Part shown: one piece after another, positions 60,079 to 64,000 of the stretch
How positions within the stretch are numbered: the stretch's first letter is position 1
How the letters are laid out: the number at the start of each line of letters is the position of its first letter
DNA from: Cellvibrio japonicus Ueda107
Lineage (GTDB): Bacteria > Pseudomonadota > Gammaproteobacteria > Pseudomonadales > Cellvibrionaceae
Direction of reading: 5' to 3'
DNA: 64,000 bases
Assembly: GCF_000019225.1 (NCBI RefSeq)
Contig: NC_010995.1
Span: 4,410,501-4,474,500, forward strand
Program-made: the position numbers and the translations under genes
The notes under the pieces: generated by a model
Seen by the model: the letters and a program-made list of their open reading frames with translations, nothing else
Told to the model about the DNA's origin: nothing
Database searches by the model: none

Positions 60079-62317
60079 TATTATTTTCCTCCATTACATC
60101 CCCTCTAGGAGTAAGACGATTAGCTAACCAATCAATTCCATCTTGGATATAAGTGGGTAGTTTTGGTGAATTTTCTTCATCTATGATTATTTTGTATAGG
60201 AGATTATTGGCAAACTCACTCTTACTATTTTTAAGTTTTCTTTGAAACTCAAAAGATCTACTAATTAAATTTGAAGTGTTTTTATCTCCTTTTGGGGATA
60301 CTATCGATTTATAAATAGCTGGTTTACAACTTTCTAAAACGCTGTTCAGAACGTCATTGTCAAAATTACTTAATATGAGTGCTTCTTCAAAGCTTGTAGC
60401 ATATTGGCCTTGAATTGGGTCTTTTTGGAAAACCACATACAAGTTGTCAGAGGCGAAATAATTGATAGCGTCCAGTTTTGTATTATTTGTATCTTCATTT
60501 AGTGCCACTTTATTAAACTTGGCAATTGTACTATTCGTGGTAATGCGTTTCTGTAAAGACGTGATTTGTTTAAATTCTTTGTGATCATCAACGCCTGCCA
60601 CCTTTCCACAGTAATTACACTCGGCCTCTTTTTTGTGGTCTGGATTAGTTTCATTTTTCTCACAAGCCTCTCGCTTAATATCCAAGTCAGTGACAACCAA
60701 ACACGGTATCTGTAGCGCTTTTATTAGCGGGTAATATAGTTCACCATGCGCTCCGTTTATATTAAATATCGAAACATAATAATTTCTAAGAGTCTTATTT
60801 TTTTCTAGATAGAAATGCGATAGAGTTTCTTCTGTAACGCCTTCTACAAATATAATTGCATCTGCAAAGAATAATTCGGAAACTTTGTACTTTATATGCT
60901 TTTTAATAAACTTTAAGTCATCATCTATATCGGGATTTTGTTTGCCGCAGACGATTGCATCATCTAGCTTTATTACTTGAGAAAATTTATTTATCGATGT
61001 TAAATAATTTATGTTGTCAAAGGAGTTGCAGCTATGAATCTTGCTATTTACGATGTGTGAAGAATGGGTTGTTATTACAATTTGGCAATGGAGGGATTTT
61101 GAGTTTGTTTTTTTCTTCCCTGTGGCTAATTCCAATATTCTTTGTACTGCATTATCAATTCTAGTGATAAAAAATTCCTGCATTTGAGGGTGCATAAATG
61201 CTTCTGGTTCTTCAATAAATAGAAGGTTTACGCGATTTTGATGGCTGTTGTCTTCATATCCATCAATGTAATGAATTATCTCCCCTATGATATTGAGAAG
61301 GTTCACATACCCTAAGCCAAACTGATCTTCCGGAATGAAATCATCTCCGTCCCTGAAACTGTATTTTATGAGATTTTTTAAAATAGAGCTTTCGGAAACG
61401 TTTCCAGTCAACGATACACCAACGTGGTGTGAGTCTTCAATTTCTTTTAATATTTCGGATATGGAATCACTTTTTTCACCAACAGATCCATCAATCTCAT
61501 CGTTTATATTTTTTATACTTTGGATTAAGCGGTTTTTGTCTTCTTCATTAGCCGCATATTGTGAAGAAATTATTTTTTGATATACGTCAGAAAGTACTTT
61601 TTCACTCAGATGCCGATTTGCTTTAATTTCCTTAACTTGGATAAGCTCGGATAACGCTGGATCGGCTACTTCAACTCCTGCAGATGTGAAGTATGAAGTT
61701 TTATATAGGTTCTGATCACTATTTAGAAATCTACATAAAAGTTCCATTTTTTTTATAGCAATCTTATTTTTATCAATCTTAGAATAATCTGCTCTTATAA
61801 CGTCTGATACTTCGTTTCTAAAAGCCGAATCTTCTCTCATATGAGCTTTAACTATGATCTCAATCAGATCAGGTGTGCTGGAACTTATGGGAATGAATTG
61901 ATAAAGATTGTTTACTATATCGCTATCGTCCTCATCTTTTGGATCGTCTGGCTTTGTCGTTTTTTTAATGTTTACTTTTATCTGTAGCTTGAATTCTATG
62001 GAAGGAGTTTCAAGCTCTTCAATACTTTCATTTTCTGCTAATGTTGTTTCGTATAGGGTAAGCAGCTCGCGTAGATAGTCTATGTTAAAATCATATGCTT
62101 TTGGCTTTAGCTTATTGATTATTAGATTTAGCGCTCTTGCAATTGTGGTTTTTCCTGTATTATTTTTACCAATTATTAGCGTGCTAGATGGGGCAACTAG
62201 AGATTGCTTTTCTTGATCTTTTTTTACTGCAATTTCCTTTGAGCCCACAAAATGGACGGCATTGTTTTTATCCTTGAATTTGCGAAAGTTTTTAATGGTC
62301 AGTGATTCTAGATACAT
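60065..62317 (-). CDS. gajA: OLD-family ATPase/TOPRIM nuclease (GajA-like)
   Basis: 750 residues. The N-terminus is a RecF/OLD-type ABC ATPase (MYLESLTIKNFRKFKDKNN, Walker A GKNNTGKTTIARAL near residue 50). The second half holds a TOPRIM domain: FADAIIFVEGVTE (acidic Glu) and VVTDLDIK (DxD), which form the nuclease site. This is the class 2 OLD layout found next to UvrD-like helicases in Gabija. It is the first gene of a leftward operon and overlaps gajB. The DNA is AT-rich with rare codons for this genome, implying horizontal transfer. Confidence 0.82.
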   Translation of the reverse strand: MYLESLTIKNFRKFKDKNNAVHFVGSKEIAVKKDQEKQSLVAPSSTLIIGKNNTGKTTIARALNLIINKLKPKAYDFNIDYLRELLTLYETTLAENESIEELETPSIEFKLQIKVNIKKTTKPDDPKDEDDSDIVNNLYQFIPISSSTPDLIEIIVKAHMREDSAFRNEVSDVIRADYSKIDKNKIAIKKMELLCRFLNSDQNLYKTSYFTSAGVEVADPALSELIQVKEIKANRHLSEKVLSDVYQKIISSQYAANEEDKNRLIQSIKNINDEIDGSVGEKSDSISEILKEIEDSHHVGVSLTGNVSESSILKNLIKYSFRDGDDFIPEDQFGLGYVNLLNIIGEIIHYIDGYEDNSHQNRVNLLFIEEPEAFMHPQMQEFFITRIDNAVQRILELATGKKKTNSKSLHCQIVITTHSSHIVNSKIHSCNSFDNINYLTSINKFSQVIKLDDAIVCGKQNPDIDDDLKFIKKHIKYKVSELFFADAIIFVEGVTEETLSHFYLEKNKTLRNYYVSIFNINGAHGELYYPLIKALQIPCLVVTDLDIKREACEKNETNPDHKKEAECNYCGKVAGVDDHKEFKQITSLQKRITTNSTIAKFNKVALNEDTNNTKLDAINYFASDNLYVVFQKDPIQGQYATSFEEALILSNFDNDVLNSVLESCKPAIYKSIVSPKGDKNTSNLISRSFEFQRKLKNSKSEFANNLLYKIIIDEENSPKLPTYIQDGIDWLANRLTPRGDVMEENNNVAN

Positions 62318-62409
62318 TTCTGTTTCCTTGCATTGAGATGCCTTTGGTTATCGAGCTTTTTCTGTAAGGTGTTATTTACCTTATGTCCGCTTTGAGCACA
62401 AAGCATACA

Positions 62410-63168
62410 TTACGCAACACATAGCACTTTTCCACGATGCCTATTTAACGCTCCCACATCCGGCAAAAACCTATACGGCATCTCCAAAACCTTCCCCTCA
62501 AATTTCAAAAAATATTCCTTAAACACTTCATTCTTCGCCTGTGCTTTAACCTTATTCGATATCACCAACCGAAAATCGTCATCAAACGAAATCAAATGCC
62601 GGTCAAAGGCTTTGTCGTAGAGTGCATTTAACGCGATGCCATTGGTGGGGTCGGCGCGGCGAGTTTCATCTTCGGCCCAAGGGATAATGTGGCTGGCGAC
62701 TAATAGTTCCGGTATGGCAAGGCCGGAGATCGCGCAGCGGTGGTTGTAGCTTTCTAATACCGTGCGGCGAAAAAACTGTTGTACGCGGCGTGTTTTTGTT
62801 TCGCGTAGCGTTTCCGTTTCGCCATAGGGTATTTTAGGTTCGCTAACCTGGAGGGGATGTAGCGGCATTGCGATAACGCGAGTTTCGTAAAGTGCTTCGG
62901 CTTGCTCGGCAATATCGGTGGCATTTTCCAGAAAAGCATTCCATAAGGCACGATCTGTCTTACTGGTACTGGCTAAACCTTTTTGGTTGAGCGCGGGATC
63001 GAGGCTCGCGAAGTTACAGGCTTTCATCGCCACGGCCGATGGCGTGCGGCCAATGGCCGTGGCGAGTTGGATAATATCCGGGTTGTGCTGATGCAATTTG
63101 CCAAACGGCGTTCGGCAGTAGAGGTGGAGTGTTAGCAGCAGCTCGTCGGTTTGCCAGTGATTCGCCAC
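62410..63168 (-). CDS. HNH endonuclease
   Basis: 252 residues. The C-terminal HNH_2 type site reads CAISG...LLVASHIIPWAEDETRRADPTNGIALNALYDKAFDRHL, with His, Asn and His in the expected spacing. The N-terminal ~100 residues include an HTH-like segment (TAIGRTPSAVAMKACNFA), so it may recognise DNA like some restriction enzymes. GC content is chromosomal, unlike the island to its left. It probably acts in defence or is a stand-alone restriction enzyme. Confidence 0.83.
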   Translation of the reverse strand: MANHWQTDELLLTLHLYCRTPFGKLHQHNPDIIQLATAIGRTPSAVAMKACNFASLDPALNQKGLASTSKTDRALWNAFLENATDIAEQAEALYETRVIAMPLHPLQVSEPKIPYGETETLRETKTRRVQQFFRRTVLESYNHRCAISGLAIPELLVASHIIPWAEDETRRADPTNGIALNALYDKAFDRHLISFDDDFRLVISNKVKAQAKNEVFKEYFLKFEGKVLEMPYRFLPDVGALNRHRGKVLCVA

Positions 63169-63311
63169 CCTTGTTTACCCCCGGTGGCCCTGGCTATTTA
63201 CGTTATTCTTCATGTTGCAATCCATCGATAGTTCCTAGACCTGATTCTGGCCTATAAATAGTCATTTGTGAAATACATCCCATTACGTGAGGGGCTAGAG
63301 GGGGCATTAAA

Positions 63312-63330
63312 TTGATCATTATTTGATCAA
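63312..63330. promoter_or_regulatory. Inverted repeat upstream of the HipA-like gene
   Basis: Perfect TTGATCA-N5-TGATCAA dyad in the 306-base gap. A flanking pair GGGGGCA / TGCCCCT encloses it. A DnaA-type nonamer TTATCCACA lies at 63368-63376; a single one is not enough for an origin. No other feature is seen in this gap. Confidence 0.45.
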
Positions 63331-63474
63331 AACATGACCTAATACTGCCCCTAAAGGCACCCACAAGTTATCCACAGGATTAACACAAGGTTGTGCGTTG
63401 ACTCCGAGGCTTGAGGTTTTACACTCGTAGACCTTATGCCTTGGTGGTGTTTTGAAAGCAATGCCGGGAGCCCT

Positions 63475-64000
63475 ATGTCGTTAAATAATCCCCGTATCGA
63501 GATAGCGACTGCGTATCCAAACCTTCAGGAAATATCCGTGGGTAAGGGTAAGGGCGTAACACTGTTTGGAGATATTCATACAGACCAGGGCGCAAAGCGG
63601 GCTTTTGTTAAGTTACTTAGCCTGGAAGGGATTGCCAGAGAAGCCATTTGTTCCGTTGTAGGAAGGATGTTGCACCTTCCCCTTCGCCAGGGGTATTACG
63701 TTAATGTGGCGAATACACAATTCCACCGCCAGGTAGGGAATCTGGAGCATTTGGCGTTTGGAACCCTGGACGATGCTACGCGGCTATTCCCGCTGAAAGA
63801 ATTGTCCAGTGTTGAAACGGATTTGCTCAAATGGGACGATGTATTAAAAAGCGCTGTATTTGATGAATGGATTGCCAATGGGGATCGACTACCAAATAAC
63901 ATGGTCTTTGAACGAGGTGGTGTATTTTGGTTGTTTGACCATGATGAGGCTTTTCCCGGGCATGTGAGCGCTGCTACGCCGGTTAGCCCTCAGCTTTTGG
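63475..64000 (+). CDS. HipA-like kinase (HipA_2 type), 3' end outside window
   Basis: The first 175 residues of a protein that runs off the window. The ATG has GGGAG five bases upstream. The segment FDEWIANGDRLPNNMVFERG followed by WLFDHDEAF resembles the HipA kinase catalytic loop (D-R-x-x-N) and metal-binding DHD. The N-terminus contains an early strand with a Lys in FVKLLSLEG that could contact ATP. Its role as a toxin or house-keeping kinase cannot be told from this part. Confidence 0.65.
   Translation, partial: MSLNNPRIEIATAYPNLQEISVGKGKGVTLFGDIHTDQGAKRAFVKLLSLEGIAREAICSVVGRMLHLPLRQGYYVNVANTQFHRQVGNLEHLAFGTLDDATRLFPLKELSSVETDLLKWDDVLKSAVFDEWIANGDRLPNNMVFERGGVFWLFDHDEAFPGHVSAATPVSPQLL

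Noticed and set aside
63368..63376. DnaA box as a sign of a replication origin
   Set aside because: A single nonamer without a cluster, AT-rich unwinding element or dnaA/dnaN neighbours.
1..64000. CRISPR arrays, rRNA and tRNA genes, insertion sequences
   Set aside because: No regular repeat-spacer pattern, cloverleaf, rRNA stretch or transposase was found; the 290-bp repeats are coding cassettes.

Overview
The window reads as chromosomal DNA of a GC-rich, free-living, polysaccharide-degrading gammaproteobacterium, most likely Cellvibrio or a close relative. This is inferred from poly-serine linkers in secreted proteins, tandem GH16 glucanases, a GlyGly-CTERM tail, a TonB-dependent receptor under a Fur box, a PA0069-type radical SAM gene with a LexA box, and ccoG. 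No rRNA, tRNA or CRISPR array was seen.

Region 1 (1-21.4 kb) is the right part of an extracellular contractile injection system (eCIS) locus, all on the + strand. It holds a fibre-like protein cut by the window edge, a small protein, a baseplate J-like protein, a 2269-residue tape-measure protein with a triplicated module, an AAA+ ATPase and a large membrane-anchored protein. The structural genes overlap or nearly touch. After a strong hairpin come four cargo-like genes. Three share an almost identical DUF4157 (HEAWH, zincin-like) cassette followed by unrelated C-terminal domains; the second ends in a WHH-type HNH nuclease. The fourth lacks DUF4157 but keeps the same N-terminal leader (P-x-F-x-D-x-R-x2-T-x2-QLKQQ). 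That leader is the best candidate for an undescribed loading signal. Sheath, tube and spike genes are presumably to the left.

Region 2 (21.4-36 kb) is a mixed chromosomal segment. It carries a DUF4239 membrane protein, a trypsin-like lipoprotein with a periplasmic partner, a czcCBA-type metal efflux operon, arsR-arsJ without the usual GAPDH gene, a hipA-hipB module with paired operators, a YnfA-family protein and a membrane-bound AraC regulator.

Region 3 (35.5-53.3 kb) has two paralogous GH16 glucanases, a choice-of-anchor I lipoprotein, a radical SAM protein with a LexA box, a ParD/ParE-like pair, a MocR regulator, ccoG, a four-PAS soluble chemoreceptor, a PACE efflux pump with a divergent LysR regulator, small XRE regulators beside small unknown proteins, ogt and an iron-regulated TonB-dependent receptor.

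Region 4 (53.3-64 kb) is accessory. It holds an AAA/DUF4143 ATPase behind a repeat-rich promoter, a RelE/Phd toxin-antitoxin pair and an AT-rich island. The island encodes a Gabija-like defence pair (OLD-TOPRIM nuclease and UvrD-like helicase) followed by a zinc-ribbon/HEPN-like protein and a translationally coupled 89-residue protein. An HNH endonuclease and a partial HipA-like kinase close the window.
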